Positions 47,350 through 57,659 of a stretch of 64,000 nucleotides of DNA are shown one piece after another. Position 1 is the first letter of the stretch. The number at the start of each line of letters is the position of its first letter. The stretch is taken from positions 287,210 to 351,209 of the forward strand of contig JAAMXY010001516.1 of the NCBI GenBank assembly GCA_019677205.1. Direction: 5' to 3'. The DNA is from Pinguiococcus pyrenoidosus (lineage: Eukaryota > Sar > Pinguiophyceae > Pinguiochrysidales > Pinguiochrysidaceae). The position numbers and the translations under genes were made by a program. A model generated the notes under the pieces. It was given only the letters and a program-made list of their open reading frames with translations, was not told the DNA's origin and searched no databases.

Positions 47350-50053
47350 ATGCCGTATTGGAAGCGCGTCCGCATTCTTTCTCGCGGAAAGATCCAGTTG
47401 AATATGGGGATCGCTGCGTCATCTGGCCCCTCCGAACTTCGACGCCTTCCTGTGCACCGCCATACGAGGCGCCTTGCACGTCTGTCCTACTGGCACTCCG
47501 TGAGCGTCGCCTGCTCATCGTTTTCGAAAGCGCCATCTCGCCACGTTGAGCGGCGTTTTCCAGCCCCGTCGAGCAGTACTTCGGGAGGGGAGTCGGACCT
47601 CCTCCGCTCGTTCCGAAGGACCTCAAGGCCCCATACCGAGGCGCGCCGGACGCCCCGTTGTTGCTGGCGGGGGCCCCGTCGTGGCATTGGCGCGGGCCAA
47701 GCTGGCGCAGGATGCGTCGCTGACTCGCAGCGGCCCCTCGGCAGGCTGGGAGGACGAAGTGCGGCTGTGGCAGAATACGTTGACTGCGCAGCACAACGCC
47801 AAGGACCCCGGCAGTGCGTTGGCCGTTGCGGGTGCACGTCCGTCTATGAAGTCAGTCCACGCGATGGTCGCCACATCAGCCTCACCACAGGAGGTTCGGA
47901 GCGCCACCCCCGTGGCCAACCCAGGCTCCCCACCAACGCAGCACGTCAAGAGCGCCGAGGATGTTGAAGACGCAGCGTTGTCGTCGAAGCGGTCTTCGCG
48001 GGGTGGGGCCCACGAGGTCCAGTGTGACGCCATGGAGGGACTGCTCCAGGCGGTGGAGATCTCGCAGCGCAAGCGGTGTCGCGAGGACGGCAAAATCCCC
48101 ACCAGCGTCAAGAGGTCCGCCATCAGCAAGGCCCCGCAACACAAGCTCGAGGATGCGGCGCCAACACCGACGACCAGCTCCGCGACGAAGCGCAAAGCGA
48201 GGCGGAGACCCAAGGTCGAGCCCAAGAAGGAGCCACAGCAGAACACGGCGCTCGAGGCACTGGCCATCCTGGAAAAATACGAGCACGCCCAGAAGCCGGC
48301 CCTTCCGCCGGCGACGCCAATACCGAGGAGCGCTTCGGCGGCGTCGTCCTTGCTCAGCCCCAAGAGGGAAGAGCAGGGCCAATATGAGGTTTACGATGCC
48401 CATCCGCAACTTCAATCACGGACAGAAATTCCTCGGCCAGCCCATCATCCGGATAGAGCCCAGGGACCTTCCACAAGTCCGTCCATGTACCACGAGGCGC
48501 AGGGAAAATGGGGGCGAGGAGCGTATCAGTCGAATGCGATGGCAGACGCGGCACCTCGGACCTTGTCGCTGCGCTACGAAGCCGCCGAAACCAGCTGGCA
48601 GGCGGAACGCCGTCAGGCAGAACGATATCTTCAGCTCCGCGGTGAGTGCCGGCGCGAGGCTCCTGCGTAAGCTTCCGAGCGATCAACTCGGGCAGGAGCG
48701 AGCGAACATTCGCCGAAGGGTGCGAAGAGGGGAAAGAGACTGACGAAACGCTCCTTGTGTCTTCACAGATGCAGATCTTATAGGAGACGGCCCTCGGTGT
48801 CGCTTCCTGCAGGATAACATGAGTACGCGGCTGCATGCCATGGCGCCTCACCGCGGCTCCCAAGGTGCTCGGGCGAGGCGGGGCGCTGACGAACACGCCG
48901 CGAGAATGTATGACCGCCCCGGCAACGTCGAGGAGCCTCTGATACGGTGCCCATACCATGAGAGGCCCAATCTAATGTGCTTGCGTATGAGCTGCCCAGA
49001 GACGTGCTCGTTTGACGCGCTGCCAGCTTCTCCTCCGGAGGACTATCCGAGGTTCGAGTACGAGGTGCCCAGGCCGAGGAACGCGCGTCACCACGTGGCG
49101 CGAGAGATCTCTCACCCACCAGTTACGGACGCTCGAGAGCGTCGGAGCCTGTCACATCTTGCACTTCGCCGCGAGGCGGCGGACGAGGCGTTCCTGCGGA
49201 AACGGGAACGGGACCGCGAACGGGACCGCGAACGGGAATGCGAACGAGAACGGGAATGGGAACGGGAACGAGAACGAGAGCGAGAGCGGCAGCTGCGTGA
49301 CGACATGATGGCCCGCGAGTCAAGCCGTCTCGCTGGGATCGGCGAGCGCACGGCTCCGAGAAGAAGGAGAGCGCGCTTTGCTGGCGGCATCAACGACGAG
49401 GAATTCTGGACGAGCCAGCTCGGTGAGATCCGAGCTGCAGAGCAGCGGCCCCAATTTGTAGGGGAGAGCGCCGAATCGCGCTGGTCTCAGCACCCTGCAG
49501 ATCTGAGCTCGTCCCGAGAGCTGCTGCATCACCCCGCGACAGCCATGGCGTTGATCTCCGTGCCCATGACGAGGCCGTGCTGTGGCGGGGCGAGGTTCGA
49601 AAGAGTAAGCTCGAATTGGACAAGGGTCGCAGGCGTCCACGACATGGCAATGCTGGTGCAGGATGAGCGATCGCTGCTGTCCGTCTTGCATCCACACTGC
49701 ATAGAGAAGGTGGACAACATGCTTTCCTGCATTGCTAGAGAGCCCGGTACGCCATCTGTCCTCGCGCAGCTTGGAAATGCATCTGAACTTGGATTGCGCA
49801 CACAGGTCTGGCCGCGGTTGCGAGCTTGCTCTGCCGTCGCTTTCTGAGGTCCCCTTTGCCCGTGCAGGGCGAGTATGATCCACGAGCCTATGTGCTGCTA
49901 CGGTAGGCAAGCTGCCAACGTGTGCCTCCATTCTCGGGCGTTGACCATGCGTCTCTCCCCTGGAACAGATGCACCTTCAAGATCACAGCCTTGTTGCCTC
50001 TGTCGTCGGATCGACAAGTGATAGCTCTTTACGCAAAGCTTGAAGGAGCATGA
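47350..50053 (+). CDS. charged, probably nuclear protein of unknown function, five exons
   Basis: Proposed exons 47350-47499, 47564-48641, 48769-49805, 49868-49902 and 49969-50053, total 794 aa. The first exon is the weakest; without it the frame opens near 47546. The other three junctions are mutually in phase with good GT-AG ends. The first half is Ser/Pro/Lys-rich with a nuclear-localisation-like TKRKARRRPKVEPKK. A Cys-rich patch follows (CPYHERPNLMCLRMSCPETC). Then comes a long Arg-Glu tract (RERDRERDRE...), expected to be a single charged helix, as in splicing-related proteins. The C terminus is more ordered: DMAMLVQDERSLLSVL, GEYDPRAYVLLRC, ITALLPLSSDRQVIALYAK. No family recognised; a role in RNA or chromatin is inference from composition and neighbours. 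Confidence 0.5.
49197..49290 (+). repeat. degenerate (GAACGG) repeat coding for Arg-Glu/Arg-Asp tract
   Basis: About 15 hexanucleotide-like units (CGGGAACGGGAC, CGAGAACGGGAA) in exon 3 of the preceding gene, encoding alternating Arg with Glu or Asp. Confidence 0.9.
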
Positions 50054-50809
50054 TAGCAGCAGCAGGTGTAGCCGCTTCTTGACCAGTCGCGCGGCAGAAG
50101 CGCTCGCCGCGGTTCGTGCGTGCAATAGGAGCAGGATCAGGGGGAGGGAGAGGGGGAAAGAGGATCATGGAAGGCGGAGACGCGGTTCAATGTGTGAGTT
50201 TTGACGAGTGGTGGTGTTTTGGGACTGGAGGTCCCTTTGTTTGACTTGACGAGACACAGGCGAAACCGTTGAAGGATGAAAGTGACGCGATTCTGAAGAT
50301 TCTGAAGATTCTGAAGATTCTGAAGATTCTGAAGATTCTGAAGATATGATTCATCACGAGACGACTAACGGCTTGATTTAGGGCGGAAACGGGGTTGGAC
50401 TGGACATGCCGCAGATCTCGCGCAACGACGGAAGTAGGGACACTTGTTGGACAACTGTCGCCCACATGCCCCGCATCTCATCCTCTGTTCGAGCATGCTC
50501 CACCGAGTCGAGTCAAACAACATCCGTGGCGTCAGTGAAGCGGGCAGAATGAACATCCATACCGACGCACCGGGAAACATGCCCAAGCCCGCGACATTCC
50601 TTCCGCTCAAGACGACTGTCGCTGCGGTGAGTAGAACGAAGCTTTTTGCCATCGCTCAGCTTCTGCAGAAACCATGTACCGGCGGGCGCGGTCCCGAATT
50701 GGCGAAGATCTGCTTTTCGATCTCGGTACTTGTCCTCGGCGCTTTTTCCCCCCTTTGGCGCGACGGGCAGAAAGAGCTAGCCTGCGTTGCTGCCTACCCT
50801 GTTGTGAAG
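50054..50809. other. intergenic stretch with 9-bp repeat
   Basis: About 760 bp between two plus-strand genes. It includes the 9-bp repeat at 50291-50346. The frame of the next gene is open upstream to 50444 but lacks a convincing ATG or family similarity there. Confidence 0.75.
50291..50346. repeat. (ATTCTGAAG)6 tandem repeat
   Basis: Six perfect 9-bp units. Confidence 0.97.
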
Positions 50810-52022
50810 ATGTCCCAGGCGGACCAGAGCTGTGAGATGGAGGAAAAAGCGCTGCCAGCTTCAGTTCCAAAATGCGAGGTGTGCCAGCAGAAGGCGGCGA
50901 AGTACCGCTGTCCGGCCTGCGAGCTCCGCTCCTGCTCCTTGGCCTGTGTAGCGGCGCACAAGGGTGCCTCCGGCTGCAATGGGAAGCGGAATCGGGCCGC
51001 GTTTGTTGCCAGGAGTGAGTGCGATATCGGTGAGGGCTCTTGCATGCATGGACAAACGATGTGCAGGAAAAGCTCCTGACTGGCCCATAGGAACTCTGCG
51101 CTCGGACTGCAGCCTGCTATCGGACATCTCTCGGTCTTTCGACGTTGCAAAGAGAATCTACGTTGGCACGGGAGGGGCGAGTCGTAAGAGACCACGTCCA
51201 GAGAGTCGCGACGAGCCGCTGCACCCCCTCCTGCAGGGCCCAATGGTGCGAACTCGCCGTGGAGAGGAGGCAGCCTCAGATCCGGGAAACGACGGCAACG
51301 AGTTGGCAGCAGCCCAGCGAGGCCTGCCGCGACACTTGCAAAACCTCGTGCGGGTTGCGTCGGATCACGGGGTACGATTGCACATTCTCCCACAGGTAGG
51401 AAGCAGCTTACGGAGTCCGGAAGCCGGCGGCCGGAGGCCGGGGTTGCATTGACACGCGGAACTTCAGGGCATGACGCGGCGAAGACTCAACACCTCCACC
51501 GTCGATGTGAAGCATAGCTCGATCAAATGGCGCGTAGAACTAGACTTCTTCGAATCCGTCCCGACGACGGGCGGGATGGCTCCGAGATTCGTGGAGCGAG
51601 TGGTCTTCCCTCGCGTGGACGAAAGCAAGTCGCTGCTCGAGCTCCTGGACCAGACGCTGTCGCTGGACCCCAGCAATGCACCGAGGAAGAGCAGGCTGCG
51701 CGGCTTTGCCAAGCTCCACTACGCTCGAGATGGCAAGACGCAGAGCCAGAGTGAGGGGCTGGACGAGTGCAAGATCTCCTTCATGCTTCAAGACGTGCGG
51801 AGCCCGGCGAACGGCAAGACGTGGAAGCAGCTCCCAGCGGAGCAGTCGCTGAGGTAAGAAGCGGTCGCTGGAAGCCAGGATGAAAAGAAAGCACATCCGA
51901 CTGACGAAGGAAGCGAGGCCAGGGAGTCCTTCACGGATTGTACAATCGTAGAGTTTCCTTCTATTCGCGTCGTCCGAGGGGCTACACTGGACCGGAGTGG
52001 TACCGAATCATCAGTTGGATAA
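50810..52022 (+). CDS. BCD1: box C/D snoRNP assembly factor BCD1 (ZNHIT6), four exons
   Basis: Exons 50810-51014, 51091-51395, 51468-51853 and 51923-52022 give 331 aa. Introns are 69-76 bp. A zf-HIT domain lies at residues about 22-58 (CEVCQQKAAKYRCPACEL, CSLACVAAHKGASGC), matching BCD1's characteristic CNG-R continuation. The middle part has LLSDISRSFD and, after a Lys/Arg-rich loop, LPRHLQNLVRVASDHGV. The C-terminal domain begins NTSTVDVKHSSIKWRVEL, and ends, after the last splice, DCTIVEFPSIRVV, the conserved BCD1 tail. BCD1 helps load NOP58/SNU13 on box C/D snoRNAs in the nucleoplasm. The last exon overlaps the coding end of the F-box gene on the other strand by 41 bp. Confidence 0.9.
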
Positions 52023-53314
52023 ACTCTGGCGTGATCTCCTGGTTTCTTCCTCCTCCACGGTCCTCGCCCGGCAGCGCAATGCCTAGATTGAAGAGCATCG
52101 CCTCCACGGGGCAATTGCCAACCGTCACCTATGAGCAGAAGGCATGTGAGAAGACGGTGGAACTTGAAAAAGCGGACAGCGCCGCGCGAGTCTTTGCCGA
52201 CCTCTTGACAGAACGGCCCCGAGTCCTCGAGCTCCAGGTCGGCGCCCCTCGGAGGCAGTGGGAAGCTCGCCGAGAATGACCAGCAGTTCTGCAGGATCCA
52301 GCCCCAGTTCGAGTGTCTGGACACCACGATGGTGGGAAACTCTACCCCACCCTTGCTGACGCGGAGGAAGCTGCCGCGCTCGCCTCTTCGGTTGCACGCC
52401 TCCGGCACGTCAAGGATGCGCCACCTGCCATCGCCCATATCCGACGTCATGGTACCGTCCCTGTGGAAGCGTCTCTGCCCCGGGCTGCCTCCGTTCCACC
52501 ACGGGTCCTGGCTAGTCCAGCTGTCCCCGCTCCATCCCTTCATCCGGTAGTGAAACACCAGGCTGCACAGCTCGTCCTCCCGGATGGCGCACCGGCTCGC
52601 GTCCCGCAGGGAGGCCCAGTAGGCGGCGCAGCGGCGCATCTTGGCCCGATCCTGGAACTGCGCGGGCACGTAGACCTTGCTACTCCAGAGCTGTTCGCAC
52701 CGCCAGTGCCACTGGAAGTCGCAAGAGGCCGCCGTCCGGAAGAAGCGGCTGACCAGCTGGACCCGCACGACTTCATCCGCGGACAAGAAGGAGAGAATCT
52801 GGTGCAGCATGAAGCTGTCCCCATGCCCTCTGACCACGACATCCACGGAGCTGGCCGGCGTGGGCTGCGCTGGACGAGTCGCGTCGGGCTCGCACGCCAT
52901 CAAGTCCGGGTCGTTGAGAATCCCCGACGACAGGAACAGTTCCATGTCCATTTCCTCTTCCTGCTCGTCGGTGTCCGTCAACGGGGAGAAGCCCGGGGCG
53001 GCCGGTGGCGCCACAGGCTCCCAATATGCAGGTGCTCTGAAGTCTCGGCGCCCCTGGTAGATGCACGGCGAGGGCTGCGGCGGCGCCACGCACATGGGGC
53101 CTTTCCCGCGGCCACCCCATCCTTGCCAGTCCTGCGCATCCATGCCCAGCTTCGATCGTCCGTATCTTGCCTGCGTCCGCCCGCACACGCAGCGCGCGGG
53201 GAGCGTGAGAGGGGCGGGCGAGCGTGAAAGAGGCTTGCGGGTGTCTTCCGTGCCACTGGGGGCGAAGGCCCCGGGCCAGGGGCCTTGCCATGTGTTTCCG
53301 GTGTACGCAAACAT
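51982..53314 (-). CDS. F-box protein, two exons
   Basis: Exons 53314-52202 and 52128-51982 give 419 aa; the donor is a less usual GTCGGC, but only this splice gives a sensible C terminus. The first 160 residues are Gly/Pro/Trp-rich and disordered-looking. The F-box lies at about 165-215 (MLHQILSFLSADEVVRVQLV, then RCEQLWSSKVY). The C-terminal domain has many Trp and Gly residues (GWSGDSWTSQDPWW, GRWRILDVP, FPTIVVSRHSNWGWILQNC, SFPLPPRGADLELED), then after the splice VTVGNCPVEAMLFNLG. This looks like the substrate-recognition domain of an SCF-type ubiquitin ligase subunit; the target is unknown. Its stop codon lies inside BCD1 exon 4. Confidence 0.82.
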
Positions 53315-54592
53315 GGCGCCTCTCGGGGCCAAGCGAACTTCTGGACGTGGCCTGTGATTGGTGAAGTTCGATCGTCGTCGCCCCTGACTGGTGGAAAGGT
53401 TCTGCGAGGGCGACCACAATGGTGGCACGCAGAGGAATATTCGCGAGTGGTGGAGCAGGATGGCGTGGGAGAAAAGGAATGTGTCATGTAGAGCAAAGAG
53501 TCAGCTCGGCAAGGGTCGTGGACGGCCCAACGAGAAACTTCTCTGACGTTGAAAGAGCGAGCCGGGCGGAGCGATGTTTCCCCGGTGTTGTAACGTGTAG
53601 AGAGAAATTGCGCGATCCTGGACGCTCGTTGGTGGAAAGCGGCGCGTCTTCAACAAATCGGGCGTACACAGCTCAGCTGGTGGCAGCAGAAACTGCATCA
53701 CCTGTTTCCCGGTTTCCCCGGTGCAAGGCCTTGAAGACCCGGCTGGGGATGTATCTAACTTCGAATATCCAACGACGTCTCCTCCGTCGCTTCCGAAGAA
53801 GTTCCGAGCCTTGCGCTCATGAAGCTATGCCATACCCAAATTGACTGCGACTTCCCCACTTTCTCCAGATTTCGAGATTTCGCTTTTGACCGGCTCCTCC
53901 AGCTTCGAAGCGGTCATCCGTTTTGAAAACGAAAGAACCGGATGGCACCACCTTCGCATCCCGGTTTCTTCAACAGCACGCTTCGCAAGCTCGGATAACC
54001 TGCGCATGAGCAGGTCGGTTGAAATTGGTTATCGTTCCCGTGTGCTCGGAGGGGTGCAACCCGTTGCTCGTGCGAACAAGGACAAGGACGAGGCAGAAGA
54101 AGTGTTCCAACAGGATCTAGCAAGTCCGAGCGCAGGGTCAATGGGAATTTCCTCTTGCTCCTTGTGGTGCTCGCCAGCCTGGGGATGGGTCTGACGCGCA
54201 CGAATTCGAAGAACGAAGAACGAAGAACGAAGAATTCAAAAGAACGAAAGAACGAATTCAAAAGAACGAAGAACGAAGTGGAGAAACAAAACAAAAAGAA
54301 GATAAGAGAGAACAGAAGAACAGAAGAACAAAAGAACACCCAACGCCTCTCAACGCCCAACGCGCCCAATGGAAGCTCAAGTTCAAAGTTGAGAGAGTAC
54401 AGTAGTGCCTCGGTTCCGTCCGCCTCCGTCGACCGTCGATTGTCGATTGTCGACTTGTCGACTCCCGCCGGGAGTACCATTCCTAGTACTTATACCCCTG
54501 GAGTACCCCAAACTGTAGGGGACCTAGGTACTCAGGTTCGCTGATTCGAAGTTGGAAGTTCAAAGTTCGGAGTCGAGGTGTACATCGGGCGA
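53315..54592. other. long divergent intergenic region
   Basis: 1.28 kb between start codons of the F-box and carrier genes. It contains GAACGAAGAAC-type repeats (54210-54265), an A-rich tract to 54330, and overlapping GTCGA/GTCGATT words (54425-54465). A 141-codon open frame at 53419-53844 has no recognisable features. Confidence 0.75.
54210..54320. repeat. purine-rich imperfect repeat (GAACGAA)n
   Basis: Imperfect 7-mers GAACGAA/AAAGAAC continuing into an A-rich tract, about 280 bp upstream of the carrier gene. Confidence 0.85.
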
Positions 54593-55690
54593 ATGATGTG
54601 GCGCCCCCGACAGCAGCACCGGCAGATCGCGCGGCGGGTTAGCATGTCTCTGAGGCAGATGAGTGAGGGCACGTGGCATCTGCGCGATACCCTACCCTCC
54701 AGACGAAAGGTCGCCACGCAAATCGCTGCCTCCGGCGCCGGCTCGGTGGTGGTCGGCCTCATCCTCACGCCGATCCAAGTGCTCAAGGTTCGATGGCAGA
54801 TGATCAGCGAGGCACAGCCGGCACCGACGGGGTCCACCGCCGCGAATGTCGCCGGCGTGCGCAGCCAGTTCGGCGTGGCTTCGCTAGCCCGAAGCATACT
54901 GCGGGAAGAGGGGCTGCTCGCGTTTTGGAGAGGCTTCGGGACGGCGATCGTGATGCAGGCCCCTTCCACGGCCGTGTACATGGTCTGCTACGAGGCGCTG
55001 AAGGCGTCGATGCATAGGATCTTGCCAGCCAATAGTACCAGTCAGGAATACGTGACCCCCGTGGTCGCCGGGAGCCTCGGAAGGGTTGTAGCCGCCAGCG
55101 TCTTCGCGCCGCTCGAGTTGGTGAGGACCAACCAGGCCGCGGGCAGGGGCGGGAACCTCTACGACACGACCCTCATGATTCTACGGAACCGGGGCTTCGG
55201 TGGCCTGTACGCAGGGCTCGTTCCCACGCTGTACCGGGACGTGCCCTTCAGCGCCCTGTACTGGTTGGTCTTTGAGCAGGGCAAGCGGGCGCTAGTGGCC
55301 AGCGAGATGCCGGGGATGGCCACGCCCCCCGTCCTTCACGCCAGCGAGGCCGACACGGAGAGAGGCGCGCCCGATGACCCACGATTTTGTCCACAGCCGT
55401 CCACCTTGGCCGTCTTCTTGTCCGCGGCCTCGGCGGGCACCTTGGCAGCCGTCGCGACCCATCCCTTCGACAACATCAAGACGCGGATGCAGGTGGCGAT
55501 CACCGATCAGAAGATCAGCAGAGGAGTCGAGTCGATACACGGCCTTACCACGATGGCCATCTGGCGCGAGATGGGCCCGGGCCTCTTCTTTCGCGGCCTC
55601 GGGCTGCGGCTGATGCAGATCATCCCCGGGGCATCGTTCATGATGATGACCTACTCGATAGTCAAGCGTGCACTTGGAGAGCCCGTTTGA
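54593..55690 (+). CDS. mitochondrial carrier, SLC25A39/40 (MTM1)-like
   Basis: Intronless, 365 aa from the ATG at 54593 (an upstream GTG at 54578 opens the frame). Three mitochondrial-carrier repeats are clear, with signatures LTPIQVLKVRWQ, FAPLELVRTNQ and THPFDNIKTRMQ. The first has Gln in place of the usual Asp/Glu of P-x-[DE]-x-x-[KR]. The helix pairs IASGAGSVVVGLIL, VVAGSLGRVVAASV and LSAASAGTLAAVA follow the fold. Spacing and the APLELVRT second signature resemble SLC25A39/40, which import glutathione into mitochondria; yeast Mtm1 is also linked to manganese superoxide dismutase. A loop of about 35 residues (residues 240-275) enlarges repeat 3's entry. Confidence 0.85.
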   Translation: MMWRPRQQHRQIARRVSMSLRQMSEGTWHLRDTLPSRRKVATQIAASGAGSVVVGLILTPIQVLKVRWQMISEAQPAPTGSTAANVAGVRSQFGVASLARSILREEGLLAFWRGFGTAIVMQAPSTAVYMVCYEALKASMHRILPANSTSQEYVTPVVAGSLGRVVAASVFAPLELVRTNQAAGRGGNLYDTTLMILRNRGFGGLYAGLVPTLYRDVPFSALYWLVFEQGKRALVASEMPGMATPPVLHASEADTERGAPDDPRFCPQPSTLAVFLSAASAGTLAAVATHPFDNIKTRMQVAITDQKISRGVESIHGLTTMAIWREMGPGLFFRGLGLRLMQIIPGASFMMMTYSIVKRALGEPV

Positions 55691-55797
55691 GCGCAAAAGG
55701 AGACAAGACAAGCACACAGCGTAGCCAGAAGCCTTAGAGAGATAGAGAACTGCTCTTTTTTTTTTCTTCTCCTGGTTTCGTATGCTCAGAACCGAGT

Positions 55798-56436
55798 TCA
55801 GATCAAATCGTCGTCGTCGTCATCATCGTCCTCGTCGAAGTATTGCCTCCTTTTGAACACGATGCTGGTCTTCCTCTCCTGGCTCGTGCCGTCCCCCTCC
55901 AGCATTCTGATGAGCAGGTCATCCGTGACCTGCACCCAAAAGAGAAGGACAAACGGAGGAAAAAAGGGGGTTGGAATGAATGCACTTGGCGCCTTCCAAG
56001 CTCAAGGGCCGATTGGCTGGTCCCTGCGCCCGCCTTCCGAGCTGTCCTCCTGCCTTGCCGTCTTCGTCCCGCTCTGCCGTCTTCGTCCCGCTCTGCCGTC
56101 TTCGTCCTTCTCTGTCGTCTTCGTCCCGCCTTGCCGTCTTCGTCCCGGACTCCGATGAGCTCCCCTGTCCCCGAGCTCCCCTGTCCCCGCGCCGCCGCGC
56201 AGTCGGCGTACCTTGCTCGCGAGCTTCCCGGAGGTCGCCATTTTGATGATCTGGTTCTCCAGGGCCGTGGCCTTTTCCGCCCTGACGAGCTTCACCCGGT
56301 TGAGGCGCTCCCTCGCGGCCGGCTCCAGGAGCTGCTCCAGAATCATCTGCCGCTGCTCCTCCATGGCCGCAAGCTGCTCCTGCTGAGCCGTCAGCTCCTG
56401 CGCGCTCGGCATGTCCGACAGCGCCTGCTCTGCCAT
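55798..56436 (-). CDS. PDCD5: PDCD5 (TFAR19) DNA-binding/apoptosis-related protein, two exons
   Basis: Exons 56436-56212 and 55929-55798 give 118 aa, near the usual 125. The phase-0 intron is 282 bp, the longest in the window, and contains a 19-bp minisatellite. The three-helix core is clear: EQLAAMEEQRQMILEQLLEP, ARERLNRVKLVRAEKATALE, NQIIKMATSGKLASK/VTDDLLIRML, then the basic SIVFKRRQYF and an Asp-rich tail. PDCD5 is conserved from archaea to animals; it interacts with the chaperonin CCT and is linked to beta-tubulin folding and apoptosis in animals. Joining the exons restores the final helix. Confidence 0.95.
56056..56149. repeat. 19-bp minisatellite in the PDCD5 intron, about five copies
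   Basis: Copies of TGCCGTCTTCGTCCCGCTC starting at 56056, 56075, 56094, 56113 and 56132; the third and fourth are slightly altered. A second short repeat (CCCCTGTCCCCGAGCT) follows at about 56161. Confidence 0.93.
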
Positions 56437-57659
56437 CTTTTGGTGCACGCCCGCGCACGCGCCGCTGCGAGGCTGAGGCCGGGATCGAGCTGGAGGTCAG
56501 GTCGCTCAGGTCGCACAGGCCGACCCCGTTCGAAAAACCACGAGTTCGAAGAAAGGAGAACCCTCGAGGCCGCTGATCCGTGTCGCGTCGGGCGGTGGCG
56601 CGTCCCGGGCGGGGTCGCCACGATCCATTAATTCATGCGGGCGCGTCAAGGCCGTTGAGTGTCGCGGCGCTTGGTCAGCTGTGAGATGGCCAGCATGAGA
56701 TTCAACCTGGCGGTTTCCGCGCGTGTTGGGCACAGAACAGCGTTGTGAAACTGGAGGATCCCGTAAGTCCGCATTTTTACAGGTGGGAGCCCAAGTTGTG
56801 GAAGGCGCGATTACGGTTGACAAGCGCGCGTAAGAGGCCAAACTGGAGACTGGATCGCGGCCATTGGCCACATCGGTTCACGCTGGCAGCGGATGACTCA
56901 CGCCAGAACCCCAATTAGGGCGTGCTATGCGCAGCCAAGGAGGGTCAGGGCTGCAGGCCGAAGTTTCCCGACTTTTGCTGGAGCAGCGTTCGCCAGCTTT
57001 CAATTTTCAGTCGCGCCTTGGCTTCCTATTTCAGCCGAGGCGCCTCCACGACCGAAGGCCGCGCGGCCCGGATTCATCTCCAGATAGCCGCGGGGCTTCC
57101 CCAACTCACTTCGAAATGGCGTCCCATGCCCTGCGCCGGCACTTCTGGGACGGGCGAGTGCATCGCCACAGATCGCGCCTTTGACGCCACGCGCAACAGC
57201 GCGCTTCCACGCCCGCGCAGCTTCAAGCAACCTGAGGCCCCTCGCCTAGTCGCGCCTCTTCGCGGAACGCGTCGCGGCAGCACTCGGGACTGCACGCGTG
57301 TTCCTCTGCCACCTCTCCCCGCCTGGCAGGAAGTGGCGCGGTCCGTGGCCCTGCGGCGACTGAACCGGCCGCCCGGTGGACAGCGAGCATTCGGAGCGCG
57401 TGGCGCAGTGCTGTGCAATCGCGCGGCCTCCGCTGCCGTCGGACCTCGCTGATCTGCGGAAGCTGAGCCGGCTTCGCCTCTGCAAGCCAGAGCGTGTCCG
57501 CGCTTCTCCCTGCGGGGAGCTCCTTGCACGGCGTCTTTGGGCGTGCGCACGCATTGCCGGTGCAGCTACCTCCCGTGGCAGCGCTTCTTCGTGCGCAGAT
57601 CTTGCGCCTGACGCGGGCGCACCGCAGCTCAGCTCCGCGGGGTGCGACGCACCTCAAAC
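56437..57659. other. long divergent intergenic region
   Basis: 1.22 kb of GC-rich sequence between PDCD5 and SIN3 start codons. Open frames occur on both strands through lack of AT-rich stops, but none has recognisable features. Confidence 0.75.

Noticed and set aside
50444-50809. upstream extension of BCD1
   Set aside because: The frame is open but begins with a non-ATG codon and lacks similarity; the ATG at 50810 gives the usual short N terminus before the zf-HIT domain.
53419-53844. 141-codon plus-strand frame between the F-box and carrier genes
   Set aside because: Overlaps the presumed promoter region; no motif or family resemblance.
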